From the NCBI GenBank assembly GCA_012934845.2, contig WNNJ02000961.1, positions 1 through 64,000 on the forward strand: a stretch of DNA of 64,000 nucleotides, written 5' to 3'. The first letter of the stretch is position 1. Each line of letters opens with the position of its first letter. Source of the stretch: Pomphorhynchus laevis (taxonomy: Eukaryota > Acanthocephala > Palaeacanthocephala > Echinorhynchida > Pomphorhynchidae). Shown piece after piece: positions 23,150 through 35,095 of this stretch. The notes beneath the pieces are model-generated. The model searched no databases, was not told the DNA's origin, and was given only the letters and a program-made list of their open reading frames with translations. The translations under genes and the position numbers were made by a program.

Positions 23150-26100
23150 AAATTAAATAAATAAAGATTTTATTAAATCACAAAACATAAATGAAAGAAA
23201 GTCATAACAGTCAGTAAGAGTGTCAGTTAAGACAAAACATCTCATTAAATTCTTTCTTGCAGTCTCCGCTTTTTCATGGCCTCAAATCCAGGGAGATCTG
23301 AGCCCTCAACCGATCCAACACGGCGCCTTCCGACTGAACCACCCGGGGTCTTTCACCTCACGAAGAATCCAATCGGCGCGGACTATGCTGGGCAAACGAA
23401 AGACGAGGAGCTTAAGAAACCTTAGCCTTTGCTCTAGGGGACGTCCCCTCGAACAGAAGACTAATCCCGAGATAGCCCAGGTGCCCCTAAAGACGCACCT
23501 GGGTTTTCCCTTTCAATGACAGATGCTGAGCCCGTTTCAGGGCCAACCTAGCTTTCTTCAAGATAAGTTTAAGTCTACCCAGGTCGGCTTTCGCAAACAA
23601 GTTCACAGCAACGGTGAACCCCAGGTATTTTACTCGATTTGTAAAGGTGGGAGGTGGTTCAGATGCAAATATGGAAGAGAGCGCAGAGAGTGCAAGTCTC
23701 TTAAGTTTTTACTTTGTTGCAGGGGAGCCATGAATAGTCATTCATGGCTCCCCTGCAACAAAGCAAAACCACCTGCGATTTTGCGGAGTTTAAAATAAAA
23801 TTGGATTTGAGTAACTGGTCTTTTAATCTTAAAAAGAAACGGCTGATGTCAGAAACTACGTCTTTGCACCTGTGGCAGAGAACAGGGCTGTGGTATCATC
23901 GGCATACACCACAAGACGTTGTTCGCGTTTAAATATTTTGAATAGGTTAATAGAGGCAGCAAGATACAAGATAGGAGAAAGTGGGGAACCTTGAGGCACA
24001 CCCGTAATAGGGTAGAACTGACGCGTATCTGGGTCATCTTCATAGTAAAATCGCTTGGTGTACAGCAGAATCTCTACCCTGTTAAAAGTTCTCGCAGGCA
24101 ACCCGAGGGACCTTAGAGAAGAGATCACAAAGGAAATGGAGATGCGGTCAAATGCAGCTGAAAAGTCAGGGAAAACAGCAACAACTAAACGATGGCTATT
24201 GTCCCGACAAAACTGTTCCACTTGACAAACTGCTGAATGGACCGAGCGACTTTTAACGAACCCATGAAAGCCTTGAGGGATCAAATTACGCATAATCATA
24301 TGGTCGCGGACTTTACGCGTAAGTGCTTTTTCGTAAATCAAAAAACAAGGGCATTATGAACCGAAATGGGTCGCAAATCTTTAGGGCATAAGCAGGATTT
24401 TTTCTTAGAAATAAAAACACGTTTACTAATATTGATGCCTTCTACATCGGATGGAGAGGCTAAAAGCATTGTGTCGGCCACCTCTCTTCTCTGATCAGCT
24501 GTCAAAAGCTGACAGACCTGAGAAGAAAGTGGAGCGATGGATTTGGAGGTGCCCGGGAGTGGACCCAGGAGTTAAGAATATCCGTAACAGATAGATCCCT
24601 ACTCTTGAAGTTACACCAAGGCGTAATTGGTTGAGGTGATTGAGTGGCTTCATAGTTGTGTAGGGCTAGTGACTCCTCCAACACTATATCAAGGCCTACA
24701 TTCATTCCCTATCCAACCCAATGCTCTATCCTTCCAGCAAACAAACTTCTCCTTCTTGAAAATCTACCAAAAGGAAGACTGAGAAGGATTAAGACGAGCA
24801 ATACTCGTCTTATCGCTACTCAGCTGGAACCTATATCTAGTGATCCAGTATTCATTTAAGAGAGCCTGTCTGACGGGAACAGAGAGATTAGGGAGGTTAA
24901 GCAGTTTCTCTAAGATCTTGCGTTTCGTCGGAGTGGGGTTGTATATACGACCTTTATAGGTAGTCGATAAAATCGCAGAGCTTGCGACATGAGGTAGGTA
25001 TTAAATTCGGTAAGACTCTCATTTCCTATTTGGGAAAAAAGTTGGATTGCCGCCTGAAAGAGAGCCACTCTGACCGGATCAAAGTGAAACCTCTTTCTAA
25101 GCAACGTATCCTCCTCAATTCTCCAACGAATTTGGTCATGAGAGGTGGACAATTGCTGGCGCGACTGCTTCGTACAGATGGGTTTAAGCAAAAACCTCGA
25201 GTGAAGCAGTAGAATGTCGAGGATTGAATTTGTTGATGTGCAATGAAAGGTAGTGGACGGTGGTTTGTGAATAAGATTACCGTTTATAGCTCTACGAAGT
25301 GCTGCGTGGATCCAACGACCAGTTCTGTCGTTGAAGTCTCCAAGTATCATGTCATAGCGGCTAGCAATAATACCATTCAGGAGGTCACGGTTCTTGTGAA
25401 TCTCCCTTGGACGTATGTAGACATTGGCTAGACTAAGACGTTTACCGTTCTTACAAAGTAAAACTACCAAACAAGACATGGCTGGACACGAGTAGTTAAA
25501 TAAGAGAGGAACTCAAGGAGCACTTAACTAAGGTCAAGAGTCCTTGAGATGAAGATTAGTGAAGTGGGGTTATGTACGGAGTATAGTTGGAACAGATATG
25601 CTTTGGTATAAATCGAGTAATGTCCTGGGGAAGACTGATAGATCGCGTCTCCTGAAGGACTATAACATCTGCATTTCTACCATATAAAATTCTAGGGGCA
25701 GAAGAACCTCCCGAATTTCACTGAAGGATATTCAGTGAAAAAGGCTCACGAGTACACTGCATTGTGATGGATTAGTTGGATGGGGGATTGCCTACCTAGA
25801 CAGAGCTAGGTGCAGAGAGGATGCCCCCACCACCACTAGTTCCACCCAGGGTCGGTATTTGCCCTGGGTAATATCTTCATTTCCCCAATTGTTTCTGCCA
25901 TTAATCATCTTGTCCATCTTTAAACGGGGAACTGTATAGGCCGAAGCCCCCCTCTTCTTGGATTCAGGAACGGCTATATCAGCTGGAACTGTTGGATTCT
26001 TAACCATAACTCCCAAGGCCATCTGTACTAGCCTTTCCATTTTTTGTAGGACTCATCAATTTTAAGATCCAACATGCGCATGATCTCAGAATCCTCCATC

Positions 26101-26235
26101 CGAGAGGAGGCAACATTTGCGTATGATACCGTGGTCTTATGATGCGGCTTGATAAAGGTATTTTTGTAACTTTTGAAGAGGCTACACGGATGCAGCAAAA
26201 TAAGCATCAACATCCGAAGCGGGCTAGCCTTCATG
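23150..26235 (-). mobile_element. LINE-A copy B, 5'-truncated
   Basis: Same family as copy A. The end of ORF1 is at about 25790-26235 (DSEIMRMLDLKIDES, then NWGNEDITQG). The ORF2 endonuclease is at 24910-25760 (GDFNDRTGRWIHA), and the RT at 23856-24341 keeps GVPQGSPLSPIL and YADD. Frames are broken several times. The 3' tail reads TTTAATAAAATCTTTATTTA in the sense strand and ends about 50 bp from the CISD3-like start codon. The 5' end abuts a Rex3-like LINE. A perfect inverted duplication lies inside at 23712-23763. Confidence 0.85.
23712..23763. repeat. Perfect 24-bp inverted repeat with 4-nt loop inside LINE-A copy B
   Basis: CTTTGTTGCAGGGGAGCCAT... (23712-23735), a 4-base loop AGTC (23736-23739), and the exact reverse complement (23740-23763). 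Copies A and C have only the first arm here, so the second arm is an inserted inverted copy. The pattern is that of template switching or foldback repair. Confidence 0.9.
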
Positions 26236-26244
26236 TATGAACGT

Positions 26245-27800
26245 GGTATGTCATCTCGCTGGCGGCGAAGGAACCAGAATTAATTGGAGAGATGGTTCTC
26301 TTCGGTCTAGAAATAGTCGGTGTGACTTCTCTTCACTATTCTGTAACTGGAACTAAACTTTTCGATCCAGGTTGAATCTTGAACTATTCGGAAGTTACCA
26401 ACGAAAAGCAACGACAGGCGGGTGTAGGGATACTTACAAGTCCCTGTTTGCCGTTCGTGGTAAAGTGATTTAACCCAGTGAACGAAAGGACGGCGTCTCT
26501 GAGACTTTCAAAGAGGGAAAGGGGAAATCTGTTGCGTGTTCGTATGCTCCCAACATTGTTTCGGAATAAACAGTCTTCGTGGAAGCTCTTCAGGCTCTGC
26601 TTCATAGTACTCTTGTGGGAAATTCTCTCGTTCTATTGGGTGACTTCAATGCTCATGTTGGTAGCGACAGTAACACTTGGAAGGGAGTGTTGGGGAGGAA
26701 CGGACTATCCGATCTGAATGCGAGTAGTGTTGAATTATTGCACTTTTGTGCTCGTAACAATTTGTGCATAACCAACATTATGTTTGAACATAAGGAGATC
26801 CATAGATGCACATGGCATTATGATTTTGTCAGTCAAATATCAACGATCTATTTTGTAATAGTTTTATCTTATCTGCGACGTTATGTTCTGGACACTCGTG
26901 TGAAGATATGGGCTGAGTTGTCAACCGATCACTACCTTGTAGTTAGTAAACTTCGATGGCAGGATTGGATGCAAGAGAAGCCGGGTAAAACCAAACGTTG
27001 TGTGAGGGCGTGCTGGGAGCGTCAAGCAGAGGTTTCTGTCAAAGAACGTTTTTCTGGCTACATCCGGGAGGACTTATCTCGGTTGCCAGTAGATATGAAG
27101 AACATTGATCAGGAATAAAGGATGTTCAGAACCTCGCTTGCCAAAGCAACTGTGAAAAATTGTGGCTCGAAGGCCTTAGGTGCTGGTCGCGGAGGAAATA
27201 CTCGAACTGCTTGGTGGACACCAACAGTTAGAGATTTTGTCCAAAAGAGGAAGCTGGTTATAAGGCAAATTTGCCAGATAAATTAGTGGAAGCTGTAGAC
27301 AAGTACCGAAGGCCAAAGAGTGCTTCAACTCGAACAGTTACCGAAGCGAAGAAGGCGGCTTGAGAGAAGCTTGGATAGGACTTAGAACTTGATTATAGGT
27401 AAGCTTCGAAGATGTTCTAGAGGATGATCAGGAACATTCGTGTTGGAAAGCAGTAAACTCCTCAAACTATCTATGACGAGAGGGGATATATGCTGACTGG
27501 CATTGAAGAAATTTTTGGTTGTTGAAAAGATCATTTTAGGAGCCTCCTTAATACGATAGATATGCCTTATCTTGTAGAATTAGAGGCTTTAGAACCAACG
27601 GAAGGTTCATCTCGTTGGAAGAGGTCATTGATCTTTTAAAAAATTTCGTAATGGCAAGTCTTCTGAAGTAGACGATATTCAACTTAAAGCTTTAAAAGCT
27701 CTCGACATTGTTGGCATGAAGTGGCTAACACGGATCTTCAACGTTGCATTAAAGTCGGGCAAATTTCCCAGTGAGTGGTAGAAAACGCCTTGTTGTCGAT
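26245..27800 (+). mobile_element. Rex3/RTE-like LINE, 5' half
   Basis: This endonuclease type is familiar from RTE/Rex3 elements. It starts ELIGEMVLFGLEIVGVTS (about 26275), then VNERTASLRL, SLVLLGDFNAHVGSDSNTW and FEHKEIHRCTWHYD (26579-27118), then VLDTRVKIWAELSTDHYLV. The linker shows GGNTRTAWWTPTVRD near 27200, and the RT start KALDIVGMKWLTRIFNVAL is near 27700. The element stops there: the RT palm and 3' end are missing, unusual for a LINE. Several stops and frameshifts are present. A Ty3/Gypsy fossil follows. Confidence 0.8.
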
Positions 27801-27859
27801 TTTTCGCAAACAATAAACCGTTACACGTATCTTGACGTGTATCAACTTCCAAAAATATC

Positions 27860-29240
27860 CAAAATCATAAATAAAATATCCAAGCAGCGTTAGTATTCAT
27901 TTGTCGATCTCGAGCTCGGTACAAAAGTAGTGTTTTTGTATGAGTGCGAAGAACGATCTCTTCTACGTATGGTATCTCAACAGCCTCATCACAGGATTTT
28001 ATATCGTCATTTGTAATTTGGGTATGAGTCGTATTAGTATTAGTAGCCTTAAGTAAACGCTGGTCGAATTCCGATTCAATAGTCCTGCTTACAATGGGGT
28101 CATCATTATATAAGCTAGTATCATTTGTCGGCATGGGAGCTAAGTGCTTTGTTGATAATTATGTAATTCGTCCGTCTTTTAACTTCACAGTCACATATTT
28201 TTGATTTGACTCCATAAGATACGCTTGCACACGTAGTTCGTATTTACTTACGGTAGTGAACCTTTTTAACTAGTACCGGTCCTGAAGATGTTAACCAATC
28301 AGGCATTATAACTCAACAACATGATCGTCGTGCATGGTGGAAACATGCGTTCATGATGTGTAGAATTGGTACTTGTACAAAGTAATGAGTGTATTGAATT
28401 CAGGGATCGTCCTGTGCCAATTGTTTATTGGCAGATTATTTTCTTTCAAAACAAACTCTACGATTTTCCATATAAGGTGATTATACCGCTCGCACTGCCC
28501 ATTACCGCTTGGGTTATAAGGAGTTGTATGACTCTATGTGATATTGTTGCTACTTAGAAACAATTGGTACTCCTTTGAACAGAATGCAGAATCTCGGTCG
28601 GAGTGTATGAACGAGGGTGTACGGAAACTGTAAAATATCTGCTTGAGTTTGAGATACTTAATAGTCGTTAGTGACGACGTATCTGGGGATGGAAAGGCCC
28701 AAGGATAACGTGAATACTCGTCGATCACAGTAAACATGAAGTTGTTCTGGCAACAATTTGGAAAGGGTCCTTTAAAGTCAATCGATAAGGGTCAAATGGA
28801 TGTAAAGATTTAATAAGGGATGCTTGTGAATGCTTGTAAAACCTAGGTTTCACTACTGAGCAAGTTCGACAGGAATCAATAATTGAACGCACGTCGGATA
28901 TTGAGAATTGTAGATTATGAGAGCGTATGTAATTCCACATTCTCGTTTCGCCAGGATGACATAACAATTTATGTAACTTGTATATTTCCGAAGATCTTCG
29001 ATTACTCAGAGCACAAACGATGCGGAAGAATGTGTCCGCAATAACGTTCATCGGACCTGGTCTGTATTCGATATCGAAATGAAATTCAGATAAATCCAAT
29101 CGCCATCGTGATATTTTGTTATTTTCTAATTGACTTTTATCTTTCGATGAAAATATGTAGGCAATAGATCGTTGGTCTGTAATGATTTTGAATAGTCTGC
29201 TGGCGAGGTAATGGCGCCAGTATCTAACAGCTTCAACGAT
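27860..29240 (-). mobile_element. Ty3/Gypsy-type pol fossil (RNase H to integrase)
   Basis: On the minus strand the order is an RNase H end (ITDQRSIAYIF, FDIEYRPGPMNVIAD), the integrase zinc region with its paired His and Cys (LHKLLCHPGETR, CRTC), the integrase core (FTVIDEYSRYPWAFP), and a C-terminal tail. This is an LTR-retrotransposon relic of the Ty3/Gypsy group. It is broken and incomplete: no gag, protease or long terminal repeats are seen. It lies between an RTE-like LINE and PLE remnants. Confidence 0.7.
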
Positions 29241-29309
29241 AGCTAGGAAAAAATAAATGATTTTACAATATCAGTTTCTTACAATATAACTATTTTCAAT
29301 AAACTATAC

Positions 29310-29900
29310 AGTATAATATTAAAAATATTACATTAAATAATAAATTTTAAGAATTGCTATTAGATGTAATAATATAGACTTTATTTAAAATCATTTAAAT
29401 AATTTAATAGATACATATTTTAAACTATAAAAATCAAACAAAAATAGTGAAATATATAATCATCATTATGATACCATATAATATAATATATTCATGCATA
29501 CCATATAATATAAAATATAATACATTTAATAATGAAATGTTAAGAATTGCAACAATTTGTAACGATTGGTTTTCTTCAAAATCATTTAAATAATTTAATA
29601 GATACATATTTTAAACTAGGTTACCTTAAAAATAACATCAAGCAGAAAATAGTAAAATATAAATTAACTCAATAATATTAAAAATAAGAAAAATAATATA
29701 CTTTATATTAAAGTAAGATACTAGATAAGCAAATTTAATCAGCGGAAATACGTCATTAGCATGTATTTTGCCCCGCTGCTATATTTGGTAGATGAATAGA
29801 GGCCGAAAGCTAATAACATAGCAAAACATCCTTATTACCTCTAATCATTATTCTGCAACATCGTCTTTAATTTATAAGTTCATTCATAAAAATTGTTTTT
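29310..29900 (+). mobile_element. PLE-1 remnants: repeated RT-thumb pieces and a terminal unit
   Basis: Two partial copies of the PLE-1 thumb coding region lie in tandem (about 29310-29455 and 29480-29690), sharing TTTAATAGATACATATTTTA with the P1 copy near 17580. A decayed terminal unit follows (29695-29900), in which GGAAATACGTCATTAGCATG is still clear. CTGATGA has become TTATTAC here. Confidence 0.75.
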
Positions 29901-30550
29901 TATTTTTAATTTAAACTTTTAATTTAAATTTTTTTATTTTAATTTACATAAAAAATTATAACAAATTTCAATTATTTAAAATTATCTATTTTTTATTATG
30001 AAATTATTAGAATTTTTAGGATTATATAAAATGCGTAAACTTAGTTAGCTGATCTGATTATTTTTGTGTTATATATTAACTCAATAAAATACATTTATTT
30101 TGGTAAATTTAAAAATGCGCTATAATAAAATTTTCTAATTTTGTCAATCTGCTGGTGATATTTTATAATTTTCTACTTCATCAAAATAAAGCATTATTAA
30201 TATATTTTACATATCAGTATTCATTGAGATTTTATTTATTGTTATTAGTTCAATTTAGAATATTTAAAATATAATTTTAAAATGCAGTATTCATAAAATA
30301 TAAATAGTAAATAATTAAAACAGAGTTGTAATATAAATACTTGAATATCTAAATAATAAGATTTACAAAAACAAATACTTTCATAGTAAAATACAGCCAT
30401 ACCTTATCCTATACAAGCAAAAAACAAAATATTGCTTAAAAATAAAAGAGATAAAATGCACAGTAAGTTTCCAAGCATAAAGAGTCCGATGATGATTTGC
30501 TCAATAAGCACAGAGGACAAATATGATAACGATTTAACCATTCAGAATAT
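29901..30550. other. AT-rich spacer
   Basis: No gene is supported. A short open frame from about 30456 (MHSKFPSIKSPMMICS) runs for some 50 codons into the next hairpin. I see no family signature in it. Confidence 0.4.
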
Positions 30551-30557
30551 AAATGTT

Positions 30558-30705
30558 TATTCAGTTGTGGTACGACATTATCCTCACTGGTATTGTTCTT
30601 ATTCTTGATATAGCAGGACGCTACTAATGAGCCTTAGTAGCGTCCTGCTGTATCAAGAATATGAAAAATACCTGTGAGGATAATGACGTGCCACAACCAG
30701 AATAA
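30558..30705. repeat. Long hairpin (148 bp)
   Basis: The two halves are reverse complements over about 70 bp. The inner stem TAGCAGGACGCTACTAA / TTAGTAGCGTCCTGCT is nearly perfect, and the outer part pairs GTTGTGG...CATTATCCTCAC with GTGAGGATAATG...CCACAAC. The loop is about 6 nt. It could be a MITE or a source of hairpin RNA. Confidence 0.8.
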
Positions 30706-30758
30706 TTTCAGCTCACAGATGCAATCATGTTGAATTAAAAATAAATGTTTATATTAAC

Positions 30759-31011
30759 AATCTTTTAAGCCAGACGCGAAAGAACGACGTACCAGTGCTG
30801 GTTTAATACTGATACGTTAGTGATGGTTTAGCACTCTATGATGGTACTGGAGGTGTTATAGTACATCATACATATGACTTGTTTCTTGCCGTCTGCCAGT
30901 CTTCCTCTGCATCCAGCAGTGGGAGGGATCTGCCACTGATGCGTCATTGTGATGACGAAACGGTATCAAATACTGTTATAGTCGTTCTTTTCGCGTATGG
31001 CTTAAAAGATT
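30759..31011. mobile_element. MITE-like element with about 30-bp terminal inverted repeats
   Basis: The left end AATCTTTTAAGCCAGACGCG and the right end (inverse AATCTTTTAAGCCATACGCG) are near-perfect terminal inverted repeats that extend through GAAAGAACGAC. The interior is about 190 bp, non-coding, with GGTTTAATACTGATACG on the left loosely matched by the inverse on the right. No transposase is present. Confidence 0.7.
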
Positions 31012-32470
31012 TTTAAAATAATTCACGCGGGATGGTATCACTCTCGTTTAAGAATTGTTTATATATATTGATTTTTGAAATAACGTTGAAAACTATTATT
31101 TTTAAAAATGATATAATTTTATCATATAATCTGTCATTAAATAATTTATTTGTTTGATTTTCTTGTAAATTGATGGCATATTATCATATTATCAAAATGT
31201 ATTGTAAATTATGATTGTAATAAATCATTATTGTAATAATGTATTTTATTATTGAAAATGTATTTCCGACGTGCTTGTTCATAATAAAAATAGACAAAAT
31301 TCTTGTCCGTGGTTGGCAATGTAACTATTTTTGAAAATTAATAATAAAATTTAAAAATTAGGAAATAGACAGAAATATAAATATATCATAATATAATGCT
31401 TTGAATTATTTTATTATAAATTTTAAATTCGTTTAGTTCTTGCAAAATTAATGTTTTTATTTTCTAATTTAGCAAATTATTAAATATTCTTTGTTAAAGT
31501 GATCTATTGGTAGCCAAAAAATACAGAAATGAAAATCAAAAATATAAAAACCGCGTAGCAACATATTTTAGATTTAGTTTTACAAATTAAAATAAATTCT
31601 ATGGATTTTTTGGCTAATTTTTAATCTTGCACATGCGAGTATTTTGCAGTTTACGTTGAACGTAGAATAAGCAGCCTCCTGTCCTATTCTACGTATATAT
31701 TTTTAAAATAATATTTAACTTGTCATCTTCCAGATCATATCTCATACTATGTGTTTATTTTCTAATTTTTCACGTTTTGTTCTGACACTAGTATTCTAGT
31801 TTTGCATTTTAGCCAATTCACCATTACAAAATCGGCAAATATTTTTCTTAATTTTGTCATATTTTTGTAATTGCCAAAATTAAAAATTCTTAGCAGTTGA
31901 ATATAAAAACATTTACAATTAATCTCAGTAAATGTTTTAGTGTAATGACTTATAACTTCTTTTTTACTATCAAAATTTAAATGGAATTAACGAGTGTTTA
32001 TTGTTAACAACTTAAAGCATATGAAAACTGATTATATAATATTTAACCAATATTATAATTTGTACTTTACTAAATATGATGCTAAAAATAGTACGTTCTA
32101 TATAAAGTTAATAAAAGTGTGATAATAATGTAAGTAAAATTGTTTCATAATAATTTAAATATGTTATTTTGTTAATATTGCATTCTTAATTATCATAGTA
32201 GGAATACATTTGGCAACCCATTTACACTATTTAGAAATATGCTAATGGTTAAAATGTTTTTAACCTTACGTGGTACTTTTAATAACAGAGCAATTTATAA
32301 TTGACAGCATTCTAGCTGGGGTAGAAATTTCTAAAAATACTTAGTTTCTAATCTATTTATCAAATTATTGCAGCTTTTTATCAAACCATTACCTGTGTTT
32401 CTAATTTACATAAAAATAAAATTAAAATATGTATATTCAAATTAAGTTGGCTTAGCTAACTTAATTAAGT
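31012..32470. other. AT-rich intergenic DNA
   Basis: No coding signal. One local hairpin pairs ACGTAGAATA (31660-31669) with TATTCTACGT (31685-31694). The rest is AT-rich and featureless to my reading. Confidence 0.5.
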
Positions 32471-32473
32471 TGG

Positions 32474-34625
32474 CTATGACGTGGTAATTGGTGACTCTAA
32501 AGACAGAACTGGTCGTTGGATAAATGCATCAATCCGCAGGGCCAGGAACGGTTATCTTATACATAAACCACCTTCCCCCACCTTTCATTGCACTTCTACG
32601 AATTCACTCCTCGACTTATTACTGCTCCATGAGAGGTGGCTGTTAAAATCTCACGGTACGGATCAGTCGCGTCAACAAATATTCACCTCTCATGACTTGA
32701 TTCGCTGGCGGATAGAAAAGGATACGCTGCTTAGAAGGAGATTCCACTTTGATCCTATCATAGTGGATTTCTTTCAACTAGCTATCCAACGCTTCCTCCG
32801 AATTAGTAATGAGAGTCTAACTGAATTTAATTCCTACCTCTCTTCGCAAGCCACCGCGTTGCCTTCAACAACGTATAAAGGTCGCATTTTCAGTCCCACT
32901 CCGACAAAACACAAGACCTTAGCATATTTGATCCGTCTTCCCTATCTATCTGCTTCTGCCAGGCAAGTTCTCTCGAAAGAATATTGTAGCACTAAATATA
33001 GGTTCCAACTGGGTAAGGATAGGGCAAGCATTGCTTCTCTTAATCATGCCCAGTCTTCCTTCTGGAAGATATTCAAGAAGGAGAAGTTCGTTTGTTGAAA
33101 GGATAGTGCATTGGGTTGGATTGGTAATATGGGTCTTGATAAAGTTTTGGAGGAGTCACTATCCTTACATAATTATGGTGCCACTCAATCTCCTCAGCCA
33201 ATCCCGACTTGGAGCGACTTCAGAAGTAGGGATTTATCTGTCACAGATATCCTTAACTCCTGGGGCCTCTTCCGGGCACCTCCAAATCCGTCGCTCCACA
33301 CTCTTCTCGTGTTTGTCGGCTTTTGACATCCGAATAAATAGGAGATGTGGCCGTCACAATGCTATTAGCCGCCCCTCAGTTGGGGCCGGCATCAACATTA
33401 GTAGACGTATATTTTTACCTAAGAAACATCCTGTCTATTGTCTTAAGAACCGCGGCTCATATCGATTCAAAATTCCCTCGTATCAATCTACCAAAAAGCG
33501 CTTGCGCGTAGAATCCGCGTTCATCTGAGTAGGCGAAATTTAATCCCACCAAGTTTCCATGGGTTCGTCAAAGGTCGCTCGGTCCATTCAGTTGTAGGTG
33601 AAGTGCATCAGTTCTGTAAGGATAATAGTCATCAACTTGCTGTTGCTGTTTTCCTTGATTTTTCTGCTGCATTTAACCGCATCTCCATTCCCTTTGTTGT
33701 CTCTTATCTCAGGTTCCTCGGGTTGCTTGCAAGAATTATTAACAGGGTGGAGATACTGCTGTACACCAAGTGATTCTATTATGAAGAAGACCCTGATGCG
33801 CGTCAGTTCTACCATATTACGGGTGTGCCTCTAGGATCACCACTTTCTCCTATCTTATATCTTGCTGCTTCCATTGAACTTTTTAAAATATTTAAACGCG
33901 AACAACGTATAGTGATATATGCTGTTGATACCACAGCCCTGTTTTCTGGGCGCGGGTGTAAAGATGTAGTCTTGGACATCAGCCATTTCTTTTTAAGATT
34001 AAAAGACCAGTTACCCAAGTCCAATCTTATTTTAAATTCCGCTAAATCGCAGGTGGTTGTCTTTCATGGTGCCCCTGCAACAAAGCAAAAGCTCAAGAGA
34101 TTAGCACTCTCTGCCCTCTCCTCCATTTTGACTAATCAACTACTCCCTGTCTTCACGAGTCGAGTAAAATACCTGGGGTTCACCGTTACGGTGAACTGGT
34201 CGGCGAAAGCAGACCTGGATAGACTTAAACGTATCCTGAAAAGAGCTAGATGGGCTCTGAAACGGGCTCAGCACTTGTCATTGAAAGGGAAAACTCAGGT
34301 GCGCCTCTGAGGCACTTGGGTTATCTCGGGATTAGTCTTCTTCTCTAGAGGACGTCCCCCAGAGCAAAGGTTAAGGTTTCTCAAGCTCTTCGTCTCTAGA
34401 TTACCCAGCATAGTCCGCGTCGATTGGACTCTTCGGGGGGGGGTGAAAGACCCCGGGTGGTTCAGTCGAAGGGCGGCGTGTTGGATTGGCTGTGGGGCTC
34501 AGATCCCACTGGACCTGAGGCCATGAAGATGATGGAAGAAGTGGACAAGTTTTTCCGGAAGACGATGATTTCTGATTTCTGACGTCTCTTTTTTTCTATT
34601 TTTGTTTTAATTCTATTTAACCTAT
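32474..34625 (+). mobile_element. LINE-A copy D, 5'-truncated
   Basis: This begins inside the endonuclease (DSKDRTGRWINASIRRARNG at about 32490; GDFND in other copies). The endonuclease-to-RT linker is open for 205 codons (32481-33098), then the RT is broken into pieces to 34310. The catalytic YADD reads YAVD here (33918), so the RT would be dead even if the frame were intact. The 3' UTR follows to about 34625. Confidence 0.85.
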
Positions 34626-34689
34626 ATATTATTCTTGTTAAGAAAATCATTATTATTAAAATCAGCTGTCACTTCCAATATTTTTGCAC

Positions 34690-35095
34690 ATTCAACGATA
34701 ATGCAAGCTGTACAAGCAAGCAACGGAGCATCAAAGGAAACCAGTTTTTCTAGCAATCTTGGTAAATTATCAGGTAAAAACATAATTTCTTCTTTAAATA
34801 CAGATTACCAGGTTAGTGCAGTTTCATCTTTTGATTTTCAGAGTGCGGGGTACTCCCCTTATCCCTAAATTGAAAACTCTGGAGGTGATTTCACTTACGC
34901 AGCCAGTGGAAAGACAAAATCTCTTTAATATGTTTCTTAGACAAATACTCAACAGAGTTCTATTTATCTCGATTAAGTTCTTCGAGACTGAAATAAAAAT
35001 TTCATTTGCAACAGCTGACATATTGAAAGAATACTTGTCATTCTTTGAAATGAATTTGTTGTAAACACCAAAACGTGGTTTTATTCAACACAATC
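34690..35095 (+). mobile_element. LINE-A ORF1 5' fragment
   Basis: This starts MQAVQASNGASKETSFSSNL and continues in the next frame with QPVERQNLFNMFLRQIL and FETEIKISFATADILKEYL. The same pattern is in ORF1 of copy F (RQKLFDTFLKKF, DIKISFGTTDLAKEY) and copy C (EINISFATPDLAKEF). Only the 5' part of an element is present, directly after copy D in the same direction. It is probably a rearranged or 3'-deleted second copy. Confidence 0.65.

Noticed and set aside
27860-29240. Long terminal repeats around the Ty3/Gypsy fossil
   Set aside because: I compared both flanks by eye and found no direct repeat pair; the flanks are other mobile elements.
30456-30610. Possible host exon or small gene (MHSKFPSIKSPMMICS)
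   Set aside because: About 50 codons, no splice sites or family pattern, and it runs into a hairpin element.
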